Below are positions 33,966-46,377 of a stretch of DNA of 64,000 nucleotides, one piece after another. How positions within the stretch are numbered: the stretch's first letter is position 1; each line of letters opens with the position of its first letter. The DNA is from Liopterus haemorrhoidalis (taxonomy: Eukaryota > Arthropoda > Insecta > Coleoptera > Dytiscidae). Where the stretch lies: positions 57,518,907 through 57,582,906 of the forward strand of contig OZ020616.1 of assembly GCA_963971575.1 (NCBI GenBank), read 5' to 3'. A program made the translations under genes and the position numbers. The notes under the pieces are model-generated. The model was not told the origin of the DNA, did not search any database, and worked only from the letters and a program-made list of their open reading frames with translations.

Positions 33966-34639
33966 CACAGCTTTGAAAGCCAGGCTTCCAAAAATCAGAT
34001 ATATTCAAACCACAAATTAATTAGGTGCTTCTTTTGAGAACCTAGTCCATCAAAAATGTTTTATTATAACAAATTGGATGTATTTAAGTACACAAATTTG
34101 AAAAACGAAGCATTAAGTATTAAAACCAAGTTGCAATTTTGTCAAAATGGATTGGGTGCTTATAATTGGGCACTTAATTAAACATTTAAATCAGTTTTTA
34201 AATTAAAAATATATTATAATCAGAAAACAATTTGGATGTACAAAATTTGAGAACCTAACCAATTAAAACCAAATTACAGTCGTAAAATTAAATTAGGTGC
34301 TAAAATTTGGGCACCCAATTTGGCATACATATATAAATCATTTTTAAAATCTAAAAATGTAAATGTAAAAATTGTCATAGATGCTCAAATTTTAGATTTT
34401 GTATTCAAATTTGAGCCTAGGTGCTCAAATTTGAGTTTAAGTGTTCAAATTTGGGCTTGAGTACTCAGATTTAGGTGCATAAATGAGGCTAGTTCTTATT
34501 AATCCACTCTTAGGGAAATCATAGTTTCATTGTTGATTTTTGAAACTTTTGGGAGCCTAATTGTGGGTTCTACAACGTATATTTTGAGTTTTTATACCTA
34601 CATATTGGGAATTTCAACGTATGTACTGGGTTTTGTGTC

Positions 34640-35005
34640 CTGTTTTTGGGTTCTACCCCTTTATTTTTTGGTTCTATCCCCTTATTTTTGGGTTCTACCC
34701 CTTATTTTTGGATTCTACCTCCTTATTTTTGAGTTCTACCCCCTAATTTTGGGGTTCTACACCATTATTTTTGGGTTCTACCCCTTTATTTTTGGGTTCT
34801 ACCCCTTTTTTGTATTCTACCCCATTATTTTTGGGTTCTACACCTTATTTTTGGGTTGTACTCTCTCATTTTGGGGTTCTACCCCGTTATTTTTGGGTTC
34901 TACTCCATTATTTTTGGGTTCTACCCCTTATTTTTGAGTTCTACCCCCTTATTTTTAGGTTCTATCCCCTTATTTTTGGGTTCTACCCCATTATTTTTGG
35001 GTTTT
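34640..35005 (+). repeat. Minisatellite TTTTTGGGTTCTACCCC, period about 21 bp
   Basis: About 17 units of CCCTTATTTTTGGGTTCTAC with point changes. The plus-strand frames reading FYPLIFGFYPLIFGF and SFWGSTPLFLGSTPLF are repeat translations, not genes. Confidence 0.92.
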
Positions 35006-35550
35006 CGGAACAAATAGGTTCCAGGGTCGAGATTACAGGTTAGTTTCGAACCCCTGTCTCAAAAAGCAATACGAAAAATGTAATAAAATAGTTAGTGGTT
35101 GTGTTTTTTGTGCGCGTTCGCTAGCGAGTGAGGATGAGAGGTTTTTTATATATTATAAATATGCGTGCAAATTTAATATCACTATTATATTGATATGATG
35201 GACGAGCTTTTGACAGCTTTTTATATGTAAAAGTAACAATATGGAGATTACAGATTTAAAAATCATAATAAATACGCCTCTGTCGTCTTGATGGGGCTTA
35301 AATTAATACTGGAATTTTATTAATACCATCCTGTATCCCATCTCCAATCAACAGGTTTTACTGGACATACTCTTACAGATAATTTTGGTCTCAGCGGCCA
35401 AGTGATCGCTGCGGACTTGATCAGTTTAGAATGAGGTAGGTGCAATATATATTTTTTTCCACGACTATATAGATATACGTTCATTACAGGCGTGTCAGTG
35501 ATTAGTAAATGTAGCAAGGTCCCCACTCCTTTTCATTACACACCGCTGAC

Positions 35551-35580
35551 CTGTTACGTAATAAGCTCATTACGTAACAG
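35551..35580. repeat. Perfect hairpin, 12-bp arms
   Basis: CTGTTACGTAAT is followed by a 6-base loop and the exact reverse complement ATTACGTAACAG. It lies 3 bp before the target site of the truncated LINE. Confidence 0.85.
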
Positions 35581-35597
35581 GTTGAACTCATAATGGT

Positions 35598-36128
35598 TAG
35601 TTAGTTAGTTAGTTAAAATTTTTGGCGCACAGCAACAAAGGCTATTTGCGCCTAACGCAGCCCATTTAAATGACTAGACTATATATTAAAAACAATATAT
35701 TAGACAATAAATAAATAAATAAAATAATTAAAAATACGCATACTGAATAAAAGAAATCTTGCACTGACAAACACAAATAAATAATATAAAAAGTCTGTTC
35801 GAAAATTTGAACAGACTCATGGTGATGGTAAGAGGCTGTAAAGGGGCCAATTACCATCGAATATCACAGTAAATAACTAGAAACACATTAAAATAAGGTG
35901 CAAGACTTCACAAATAAAACAATAAGTTTGATTCGCTCAGGAAGAGTATCAGCCTGTCCATGAGTACCCTGTCGTCACCTAAAGCAACTGACAGGTCATA
36001 GCATACGCCTAACCTCTCCCTGACATCCTCGAACTGTATACACTCAGTTAAAAAGTGTAACACAGACAAATCTGTGTTACACGTCTCACAGATAGGGGAC
36101 TCTTCTCCTCGAAGGAGGTGTCCATGGG
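35598..36128 (-). mobile_element. 5'-truncated LINE insertion with 14-bp target duplication
   Basis: GAACTCATAATGGT flanks both sides (35584-35597 and 36129-36142), and an AGTT repeat at the plus-strand left end corresponds to a (TAAC)n 3' tail on the minus strand. The insert is antisense, 531 bp, and carries only the end of ORF2. The intact duplication implies a fairly recent insertion by target-primed reverse transcription. Confidence 0.85.
35908..36128 (-). pseudogene. LINE ORF2 C-terminal zinc-knuckle fragment
   Basis: The minus-strand translation reads GHLLRGEESPICETCNTDLS then VLHFLTECIQFEDVRERLG and ends with TGA at 35910-35908. C-x2-C-N-x-x-L-(S/T)-V-x-H-(I/F)-L-x-E-C is the classic Cys/His motif at the end of Jockey/R1-group polyproteins. 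The frame is open over the whole fragment. RT and endonuclease were lost by 5' truncation. Confidence 0.8.
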
Positions 36129-36142
36129 GAACTCATAATGGT

Positions 36143-36963
36143 CGAAAGGTTGAAAGCATATGTCAAATTATTGTTTGTAAAGGAAACCGGATTAAAATTA
36201 AATATTTAAGTTGTCGAATTTTGCAAATATATTTTTTGACAGAGTTGGTCTTGGTCAGTCAATCAGCTGACGCAAGTAAATGGAATTTACATTTCGTATG
36301 ACACGTACATGCCCGTTGCTAGACGACGTAATAAATGGGTTGAAAGGAACTGTCAAATTATTGTTAGTTTTTAAAGGGAACTGAATAAAAATTACACAAG
36401 TAATAAAGTTATAATCGTGGAAAAAGCATAGTATGAAACTTGCAAGGAATAGTCATTTCTCACTCGTATTAATTGCCTTCATACTCGTGTGAAATGACCA
36501 TCATTCCATGTTCGTTGCATAATATACTATTCTACAATCACAATAGAAATTTGTTGAATTTTTATGAGGACTATCAGCGTTCTAAAGTGCAAAAAAGTCG
36601 CTCGCCTTTACCTATAAATGTCGCTTAATTCAAGACTAATTCTTCCCAAGGACTGTTCCTATTATTTGTGCTATTTAGCTTCGCTAGTTTTTTTTAGAAA
36701 ATTTTAATAAAGTTGATCAAAATTCTAATAGAGATATTACCTTTTAAATGATCCTGAATTTAATAAATCTCGGCTATAAAGACGTCTGCAACTCCTGAAA
36801 ACAACAAAATTTCAGTAATTTTAGCTTTAAAATGCGAAGTTTTTACTTTAAAATGCACTGCTTAAATATCTCAATGAAAAACTGAAAGTATACTGAACAA
36901 AGAAACTTGGAGTGAGGTAAATTTAGAATTTAGAAATCCTGTACTTCGTTCGAATTATATTAA
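36143..36963. other. AT-rich sequence with a duplicated block and a palindrome
   Basis: GGTTGAAAG...CTGTCAAATTATTGTT occurs near 36147 and 36338. AGTATGAAACTTGCAAGGAA (36430) is imperfectly mirrored near 36510-36530, suggesting a small fold-back element. No gene is supported. Confidence 0.45.
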
Positions 36964-37112
36964 GGTACTATTACCGTCTAGAATTTTCAAAAACTCATTT
37001 TTTTTTACGTATTTTGATTATTTATACTTTCAATAATAACTTTCTAAAATATTAAATCAAAATTCTTACGAATACGCGATCAAAACAGATATCGAGCGAG
37101 TTTCCTTAGCAG

Positions 37113-37240
37113 AAAAATGCACCAACGCGGCAACGAAAAGCGGTCGCTGGAGAAGAAGCAAGACCTACTGGAGCAACATCAGGCACTTGAGGACGAAGGT
37201 CTACTTCTGTACGGTCCAGGCATTGCCGATTAATTAATTG
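37113..37240 (+). CDS. Exon-like GC-rich island of unknown identity
   Basis: The island is bounded by TTTCCTTAGCAG| on the left and |GTAAGTCAT on the right, both near-consensus splice sites. The frame starting at 37114 is AAA then ATG (37117) and runs 38 codons to TAA at 37231-37233. It begins MHQRGNEKRSLEKKQDLLEQ and ends ALEDEGLLLYGPGIAD. Third positions are GC-rich in an otherwise AT-rich region, and the peptide is charged and coiled-coil-like, as in a real C-terminal exon. I do not recognise the protein. It sits inside the inverted-terminus element, so it may be a captured host exon. Its phase is compatible with the exon ending at 9207, but the link is speculative. Confidence 0.4.
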
Positions 37241-37331
37241 TAAGTCATAAAAATCAATTTTAAAAACAATATTTACAAAAAAATGTAAAGAAAACTTTAA
37301 ACGCGTTTTTCTCGAATATATATTTTTTTAA

Positions 37332-37631
37332 CTGGCGGACAGTTAATCTCCGGATCTACTGGGCCGATTTTAATAAACTTTGAAGCATTTTGTTTGTTTT
37401 TATATCCTGTATGATAGTTTACCACAATTTGACCACAAAAAAAAATAAATAAAATTTTTGAGTCTCAAAAAAGGTCGGAAAAAAAGTCGGTTTAAAATGT
37501 CCGCTATTTTTTTATTTTTAATGATTTTTCAATTTTTCTGGTAAACTATCATGTAAGAACACTTACTTTTTGTAACGCATTTTGAATTTTATGTTTCATA
37601 CTTACCGTTCCAGAGATTAACTGTCCGCCAT
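37332..37631. mobile_element. Nested fold-back element
   Basis: TGGCGGACAGTTAATCTCCG at the left is mirrored by AGAGATTAACTGTCCGCCA at the right. A second inverted pair, GATAGTTTACCA/TGGTAAACTATC, lies inside. About 300 bp, non-coding. Confidence 0.7.
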
Positions 37632-38149
37632 GCAGTATTGTTTTTTTAAGAAGAAAATTTGAGCGCCCTCTACAAAATGTAAAATTAATAGAAAATAAAA
37701 ATTAAAAATTTTTTCGTAATATTTAAGAATTGTTTTATATTTAAAAAAAAAATTTGATAACCATATATAGTAAAGAAAGTGAAAAAAAAATGTTGAATAT
37801 ATGCCATTTTTTAGCATTCTAGACGGTAATAGTACCTTAAACTATTTGTTACGCCATAAAAATATGCTTTTATGGCAACTTTTGACATTTGAAACAGACT
37901 AGAAACATACAAAAGGTGCGTTCGGCATAAACTACTAATCTACACATTCTGCATAATTTACACAAGAAACGTTCGGCATAAAGTTTCTGTGCTGCACGAA
38001 TATCGTTCGGTGAATATCGTGCAGTGCAGTTTGGGTTGCACAGTCGTCACAAGTTCCGATCGTGCGGCAATCTGTGCAATAGTGTTTTTCGTGGTAAAAA
38101 TAGGAGTTATTATTTCTACAAAACAATATGAGTGAAAACAATCAAGATA

Positions 38150-38936
38150 TCATTGTTGGAAAGTTCTATGTAAATATTCTTTAACTATTCGAGAATAATG
38201 GACTTGTGCGCCATCATGTTGAAACCATACTTTTCCACTAATATTCAGGTTTCGCAACGCAGGTAATATTTGGTTTTGCAAAAGGGCTAGTATTTTGCGG
38301 CATTAAGGTTACCGTCAATAAAAAAAGGCCCTATAATATTGGTTCCTAGTATCCCTGCCCAAACATTTAATTTTTGCGGCATTTGAGTTCGGGAGGAATG
38401 AAACAAAAGTAAATTTTCTCGACTCCAGTACCTAAAATTTTGTCTGTGCACTTCACCATTTAGAGTAAACGTTGATTCATCAGTAAATAAAATTCTTTGA
38501 AGCATTGTTGGGTCGGAATTTTTTCAAACATTTCAAAACAAAAATCCATACGTACTGCTACGTCCCTTTCTAACAATTCTTGATGATTTTGAAATTTGTA
38601 TGATCGAAACTTTTCTTTTTTTAAGAAGTTAAAAACAGAAATACTGACAACGGTTTGTGCAATTGATCTTAAAGTATTTTGATTGTTTTCTTCCACTTGT
38701 AATAATATTTCCAACTGCTTCTCTTCTGTAAGCACGTGGGATGTTCTTCTTTTTTTATTATGTTTTGACTTAAGACATCCTTCGCGATGAAATTTATTAA
38801 CTAGTCTTGAAATTGTGGAGGGATTTGGTATTGGTCGATCTGGATAAGTTGCACTAAATACAGCAGAAACTTCTCTTAAACTCATTTGGGAGTTATACCA
38901 AGTTACCATCATTATTTTTTCTTCATTTGTATACAT
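38150..38936 (-). pseudogene. DUF4817-type DDE transposase (IS630/Tc1-mariner class), frameshifted and 3'-truncated
   Basis: The minus-strand start at 38936 gives MYTNEEKIMMVTWYNSQMS, an N-terminal helix-turn-helix, with SRLVNKFHREGCLKSKHNKK. A frameshift near 38505 leads to RILFTDESTFTLNGEVHRQN (first catalytic Asp) and MPQKLNVWAGI. A second frameshift near 38285 leads to KVWFQHDGAQVHYSRIVKEY (second catalytic Asp). The frame then breaks at about 38150, and the last catalytic Asp and the LWGYLKSKVY ending are missing. That ending survives in another copy of the family at the left edge of the window. Confidence 0.88.
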
Positions 38937-40030
38937 GTTGATTAATTTTTAAATCAGCAATAAGCAAAAGTATACACACTAATTGTCTATATTGCAAATG
39001 AAAATGAACACGATTTATATTGCTGTCAAAAACTGTATCCATGGTTAAACATAGTACATGTTGTATTAAAAAATAAATTCACTGTATATAAAAATTCTAA
39101 AGTTAGAATATCTTTTAGTTGTGTCGCAAAAACTTCCCATGACGTATTACGCAATAATAACATTACCCCCTTTATCGTATTGGTGGGGGGATATTGTAGA
39201 GGAATGACGGGGCGTTGGGGGAGACAGGGGGACTAGTACAGGGTTACATGGGGAGCACAAAGGATTTAAACCGTTCAATACTGCACCAAATACCAAATGC
39301 ATTTCTGTCAATCATTGTATTAGGGTCCCAGCTATGCACACATATCGGTTCGCCCCATCTGTGTTACTATGCACAGAAATATGCATGTATGTAACCCTAA
39401 CACATAGGCGGAGTGGGGGATTTAATAAATTAAGGTGCAATTCCATCAGTGGACAACCAATTTGAAACATCAACGAATCCAATGTACGAGGGACGTTTGA
39501 AAATTTTACGGCTTAATATAGAAACAATTATTTAATAGAATTCTGCTAATGTACATTAACTTTGTTAGGAAAGTTATACATTCGAACGCTTACTTTAAGG
39601 TACTAAAATTAAATGGCGCGGCAAGGAAGGAGTCCTTGTATTAGTGACTCAAATTATCTAATCCTCTAGCGGCAATAAGGTGAAAATTACAGAACAACTG
39701 ATAGAAAAAGAAATGCATCTTAAAGTTTTCAAATTGGTAGCATACGTGCTGCTCCCAGTCTGCCTGGCAAACTATTGAAGAAATTGCGGGAATTTTAAAT
39801 AAAATAATGAAGAAGAAAGTCCTAATATGAGCCCCCAAAGATAATCTACTAATATATAGCGTTACCAACTCGACCCAGTCCAAAAAGAGACTAAAAAACT
39901 AGGCGTTAAAATTTTTTGTTTCTTATTCTGTATCTCAGGTTATAACCCAAGCGTTAAGTTTTAACTTTTTAACCTTGTGGTTAAAATTATGTTGTGAAAT
40001 TATCTACAAGGGAAGGTATTTTGCTTGTGT
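38937..40030. other. Mixed sequence with solo element ends
   Basis: Position 39484 onward (TACGAGGGACGTTTGAAAAT) is a mariner-like left terminus with no right partner found. AGGGTTACATG (39241) and CATGTATGTAACCCT (39384) may be opposed ends of a small element. No gene is supported. Confidence 0.35.
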
Positions 40031-40150
40031 ACAGTGTTGCCAACCGTACGATAATTATCGTACACATACGATAATTTTACTTTCTGTACGATGTACGATA
40101 CAGTTTTCATTATCGTACGTAAAATACGATAATTTTAACTAATGTACGAT
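40031..40150. repeat. Cluster of TACGATAATTTT words with an 18-bp perfect palindrome
   Basis: GTACGATAATTATCGTAC is self-complementary, and TACGATAATTTT or its complement recurs about six times in 110 bp. The left edge, CAGTGTTGCCAACC, looks like a hAT terminus, so this is probably a decayed hAT end with sub-terminal repeats. Confidence 0.6.
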
Positions 40151-40319
40151 AATATTTTATCTTGAATTAAAGATTTTTGAAAATGCTTAACTTGTCCTGT
40201 TCTGGGTCTACGGAAAGTAGATCTAAAAAGCAGAGCAACTGATTAGGTTCATAGCGGCTTAAGTCAAGAATACGACAAAAAAAAAATAATAAGTTGGGAA
40301 CCTAGGTTTGAATTTGAAA

Positions 40320-41262
40320 CAAGCGTATTTTTAAATGAAAATAATTATGGAATTTCTTAGAAATGATTCTAAAATCTCGTAATTTCACAGCAAACTTTAT
40401 AACATATTTGAGAAATTTGTATAACACGGTGTTAATTTTCTGCGTATCGTGTCAAACGGACCTGAAACTGTATAAATGTGTATTTAAAATTTATCTAATC
40501 ATTTTAAAATAATATTATTTGTCATTAAAACAATCTTTAATGATATTTAAAAAATTAAAGGCTGCCAATAAAGGAGGCCGTATTATGAATTTAATCAGTC
40601 AGTTAAAGGATAAAGTGGTAGTTACAATAAACTAAAATAAGCTTGAAAAATATTAGTGCCAAATAATACTACCCAAACATCTTGTTGCGAAAATTGCACT
40701 ATGGCCCGATTGCAAGAATCGCTATTAAATTTAATGATTCAAAATACCAGAGGTGGCTAGCTATGGGTCCTTTTCAAATATTACGATAAGACTTTGAAGG
40801 GCCACCTTTGAGTATCCCTCCACAAATCAGAAATTAATTTAATTTTTATTGTTCGATTAATGAAGGATTGAAAGACGGATGTACAAAATGAAATATATGG
40901 GGAGGGGGTGTAGAGGGGTTAATTTTGATATATATTTTTTTACATTACATAGAAATATTCTAATCTTTACCTATAAGGGATGGTTTGATAATTTTTATTT
41001 GGTTATGATAATTGATTAAATGAAAGTATGGAAATAAAATATATAACACAAATAGATACACATATTTTTATTCGTTTTGAAATATCACTAGTCTGTTGAA
41101 CATTTTTCTTTTCGCCACCTTGTGTATATCTAACAATTTAGCACAGTAATAGCGTCTTACGTGTGTACGCAGTACCGCGATATATATCTTTCTCACTCAG
41201 TAAGGGTTTCCACACATTTTACACACAAATAGCGCATCCTTTGCTTAATCATCCTAGTTGGG
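40320..41262. mobile_element. Partial second copy of the long inverted-repeat element
   Basis: The region 40320-40480 matches about 28760-28925 in reverse orientation (for example ATTTCACAGCAAACTTTATA). The region 41156-41262 matches the left arm near 26518-26614 in reverse (CAGTACCGCGATATATATC and GCTTAATCATCCTAG). The middle is diverged. Confidence 0.6.
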
Positions 41263-43429
41263 AACATTGAAATTTTTGCCAACTGTAATGAGAAGTTACT
41301 AGTTACTAGAAGTTATCCCTATTACACGATAACAATGATGAAATTATTGATTTTATTATAATTTTCGTTCCATAAAATTCCAACATAGTATTCTTGTAAC
41401 ACATATAATATCATTCTATTTCCTACGGTAGTACTACCATAAGAGTAAGTTGATACCATATGCCTTTCAATAAAAATATAATTTTATGAAAAATTATAGT
41501 TAATACACTTTTATTCTGGGGTACATACAGGTATTTAAAGTAATGAAATATAATATTTTAGGGAGATTATTTCAAATTTTAACTCAAAATATTTTCAGTT
41601 TGTTTTTAAATAAGATTTATCAAACATGGATATTTTTGATTTAATCGGAAAGTAATCAACACTGTCTAATTATTTTGGATTTGTTCCGAAACCATTCGAT
41701 AAAGTCCAATTTGTTTGGACATTTAATATTGGTCCAAAAAGTGAACAATAACATTTTTTTTTAAATTACAGACTAGTTTGGAAAAAAATCATTTTTATTT
41801 TTTAGAAATTAAATATTAATTAATCAAACATATAGAAATGTAGGTACAATATTTATAGCAACGTTTGCTATTAGCGTTTTTTAATTAAATACTTTTTAAA
41901 TTTTTTTTGAAAACTAGTTAAATAAATTTTTAGCGTTCAGTAATGATAGCTATTTGCATTATTTTAGCAATTTAAAATTAGTTTGAAAACTTATGAGTAT
42001 TTTGGTTTTTAGAAATTAAATACCAATTTAGAAACAAATTAATAATATTAAATTTTTTAGGAATTTAGTAAGATACAATTTTTACTGCTCAGCAAAAATA
42101 GTTATTTGCGCTTTTTTACAAATTTAAAATAAATTGGTAAACTAATCAATAATAATTTTATATATTTTTTTTTTATTTAACTAATAAGTTTTTTTTTTTT
42201 TTTAATGAAAAGGTAATTTGTAATCTAATCATTAATAGCTAATCAATTTTTTTAAATTTTAAATTATTTTGAAAACCAATCCATAACTTCCAAACTATTT
42301 GGCTGTGTCTGATTTGTCTAGAAACTAATCTACGATGTCCATTTTTTTATTAAATTTAATTTTAGGAAATAAATGGACAATATACCTACTGATGCACTGA
42401 TAAAATTTAAATTATTTCACGACTTACAATGTTTCATTTCTGATTAATTTTATAAATTTTATTTAATTAACTCGAGGTACGGTAGCTCCGTAAGACTGAG
42501 ACTGGAATTCAGTTCGCAGGCACCACTGCGGAGTTAACATTCCACACCCCTGTGCACGCAGCCCAGGGGTCGACTCAGCCCTCATTTCATAATTAAAATG
42601 AGTGTGCAAAGATAATAGGAGCACTAGTATCGCCAGATGGTTGAGGGATGTATTATTTATTTAATTAATTGATAATTTAATATTCTTATTTAATATTTCA
42701 ATATTGAACAGTATAGTAGTTGAATATATTTCCTGTGTAAGGCGTAAGGGCTCCATGTACCAGGTTTGGGCCCGCCTGGTAAATGTTTACAACGTGGGAA
42801 ATTATAAAAATAAAATCAATAAATAATAAATATTTGGGGTTGAATATTTGTACGAAAATATAAATGATCTTGAAACATTGTAAAGCAATGAAATTATTTT
42901 ATTTGGACAGTAAATTAGTTGGTAAATTTTTTTTAAAATAAATTCAAATGTTTATTATATAGTTGACAAATTAAATTAAAATATTTTCAAAAAATTAAAA
43001 TAATTTTTGCAGTAAATTAGATGGTAAATTTTTCGAAAAATATATTCAAGCTATGATTATTTGATAAATAAATTTTTCTTATTTTGTAAAATTAATAATT
43101 TGTAAAACACGATATTTAAAAGGAATAATATATAAAAGAACAATATTTGTGAATATTTTGAGTTTGAATATTTGAAATCATCTCCCTTATTATTATAAGA
43201 CTCCCTTATTATTGTATTGATTTGTATTCTGTATCATATTTTGTACAAATTATTGTTTATGTAAAAAATAAAACTGTGTTTGTTGGTGTGGATAGGCACT
43301 AAATAAAGATTGTAAAAAAAAATATTGAGAAAGAATGAATGTGGAAAAAAAAGTGGATGAAATAAAGAAAAAAAAAAAAAAAATAAGTGAAAATAAGTGG
43401 AATTGAGTTGAATGTGGAGAAGAATGGTT

Positions 43430-43890
43430 GGAAGTGACTGGAAAATGAAAGACTTTGATGAATGTGGATAGGAATGAATGGAAGAATATTGTTTATTTTC
43501 CCATGAATTCTTATCCAAATCTGAGATTGATTGTGGAATAGGAAACTGTGATGAACGTGGAAAGATATGTATGGAAGAATATAATTTTCCCATGCATTCC
43601 TATTCAAATCTGAGAATGATTGTAGAATGAGTAACTGCGGTGAATGTGGATAGAAATGCATGAAGAATATTATTTATTTTCCCATGCATTCCTACCCGAA
43701 CCAGAATAATTGTTTTACGAGAGACTGCGTTGAATGTGGAAAGAAATACATGGAAAAATATTCTTATTTTCCCATGCATTCCTACCCGAACCAGAATAAT
43801 TGTGGAACGAGAGACTGCGTTGAATGTGGAAAGAAATGCATGGAAGAATATTATTTATTTGCCCATGCATTCCTACCCGAATCAGAATAA
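43430..43890 (+). repeat. Tandem units of about 90 bp in the left arm
   Basis: CCCATGCATTCCTACCCGAA, CCAGAATAATTG, GAGAGACTGCGTTGAATGTG and GAAAGAAATRCATGGAAAAA repeat. The three last copies are clean and those before 43660 are degenerate. Open frames across them on both strands (for example FPMHSYPNQNNC) are repeat translations. The same array is inverted at about 46980-47440. Confidence 0.88.
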
Positions 43891-46377
43891 TTGCATGGAT
43901 GATAGAATGACCTTGAAATGAACGACTGAACCCTTATTTCTTTGTTAACAACCTCTGTATTTACATTATTTTTAATAAATAAATATAAAATAAACAGCAT
44001 TATTATTTCGATAAATACCCACATAATAAATCCTCTCTGGGGTTGGTTTTTATCTTTCAGATGACGAGAAAGTAAAGAGTAAGTATTAATGTATATATTT
44101 AGTTGAGCAAAGGGAGTAGCCCTTGAGGTGGTGAGTATGTATATTATATATATATAGACTACGCGAGATGAAAGACTCGACCTCTGTATTTGCATCATTT
44201 TTAATAAATATAAATAAAATAAACCGCATTAATATTTGAATAATTACCTACATAATAAATCCTTTCTGGGGTACCTATTTCAAGGTATAGGGTACCTACT
44301 ACTGCAATGGGTGCTCTACAACCCTTATAGGTTCTGAGATATTAATAAAATAAAATTCACTACGTCTCAAAACACCCTGAATTTTGCGCCCTTAAACCGT
44401 CGATTAACAATTTTTATTTATCTTAAAAAAAAATCAGGGGGTTGAAATTAAGGGATGAAACTAAGGGATGACATTGATGATGTGCTCTAGTGGCCCTGTA
44501 TGCCATAACACTATCCCCATGTATCGACGATCGTTTCACGTCTAAAAACACGGTTTTGTTCAAAATTTTAAAATTTTTATTTTAGGTATCAGGTTACCAG
44601 GAGAGCCGAGAGGTGTAAATTGGTTTTTAGGGATTATCTCGTGAACTACAAGGGGTAAAACGTCCAGATTTGGAAGGCACCTTCATTAGGGTCCATTCTA
44701 TTATCTATTAGAGTTTCAACCCTCTAGCCTTTAAGGGTAGGAAGTTATTAAGTGTTTTTTATATCTCACAACCCTTAAGAGTTAGGTAGTTGATTTTTGG
44801 TACGTACGTACTACAGAACTTTAGGACCCTACAGCCCAAATGGGAACCCTACAACTCCTCTAGTTGTCGAGATATTAATAAAATAAAATTAAAATTTTGG
44901 TCTAATATGTGACGATAGCTGGTAAATTTTTGTCTGTGAAAAACACGATTTTTTACATATTTCAAGGTATTTCAAAATTTGAATCTTAAATATGAGTGAG
45001 GGGGGGCTTAAACACCGCAAAATATGTGGAGTCTTGGTTTGAGTAGGGTCATAAAAAGGGGGGGTAAAAAACACGTTAAAAACCCCAAATTCTGAACCCC
45101 TGAGGCGCTACAGGACATTTTTAATTTTTTTCAACCCTTAAGAGTTATAGGGTTGGTTTCGGATACATAGGCACAGAAGGGTATAAGTACTCTACATCCA
45201 CTATAGGAACCCTGTAACCCTTCTAGTTTTCGAGATATTAAATAAATAAAATTCACTATTCCCCAAAACAACCCTTATTCACTGGCCATATACCGTCGAT
45301 GGACAAAAATTTGTTATCAGTAAATAAATTTTAAGGGTTGAAATTAGGGGATGAAACTTTTAAGCATATGACAAAACTAGGTGGATGAAATTGGGGTACG
45401 AAAGTGTAGTAGAACACTTAAAACATATGTACTACAGAACCTTAGGACCCTACAGCCCAAATGGGAGCCCTACAACTCCTCTAGTTGTCGAGATATTAAT
45501 AAAATAAAATTAAAATTAAAAATGCCCTGTAGCGCCTCAGGGGTTCAGAATTTGGGGTTTTTAACGTGTTTTTTACCCCCCCTTTTTACAACCCTACTCA
45601 AATCCAAGACTCCACATATTTTGCGGTGTTTAAGCCCCCCCTCACTCATATTTAAGATTCAAATTTTGAATTACCTTGAAATATGTAAAAAATCGTGTTT
45701 TTCACAGACAAAAATTTACCAGCTATCGTCACATATTAGACCAAAATTTTAATTTTATTTTATTATTATCTCGACAACTAGAGGAGTTGTAGGGTTCCCA
45801 TTTGGGCTGTAGGGTCCTAAGGTTCTGTAGTACGTACGTACCAAAAATCAACCACCTAACTCTTAAGGGTTGTGAGATATAAAAAACACTTAATAACTTC
45901 CTACCCTTAAAGTCTAGAGGGTTGAAACTCTAATAAATAATAGAACGGACCCTAATGAAAGTGCCTTCCAAATCTGGACGTTTTACCCCTTGTAGTTCAC
46001 GAGATAATCCCTAAAAACCAATTTACACCTCTCGGCTCTCCTGGTACCCTGATACCTAAAATAAAAATTTTAAAATTTTGAACAAAACCGTATTTTTAGA
46101 TGTGAAACGTTCCTCGATACATGTGGATAGTGCAATGGCATATAGGGCCACTAGAGCACATCATCAATGTCATCCCTTAGTTTCATCCCTTAATTTCAAC
46201 CCCCTGAATTTTTTTTAAGATAAATAAAAATTGTTAATCGACGGTTTAAGGGCGCAAAATTCAGGGTGTTTTGAGACATAGTGAATTTTATTTTATTAAT
46301 ATCTCAGAACCTATAAGGGTTGTAGAGCACCCATTGCAGTAGTAGGTACCCTATACCTTGAAATAGGTACCCCAGAA

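Larger units (their letters stand above)
36964..37836. mobile_element. Inverted-terminus element with TTAA (or TA) target, carrying an exon-like island
   Basis: GGTACTATTACCGTCTAGAA at the left is mirrored by TTCTAGACGGTAATAGTACC at the right, with TTAA at 36960-36963 and 37837-37840. TTAA would fit piggyBac-type and TA would fit Tc1/mariner. The interior holds the GC-rich island at 37113-37240 and a nested fold-back at 37332-37631. Confidence 0.7.

Noticed and set aside
33703..33968. Overlapping 84- and 83-codon frames on both strands
   Set aside because: The 93-bp repeat length is a multiple of three, so any stop-free frame stays open; there is no domain.
34530..35043. Long plus-strand frames of 135 and 90 codons, Phe/Tyr/Pro-rich
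   Set aside because: They are translations of the 21-bp minisatellite; the repeated words explain the missing stops.
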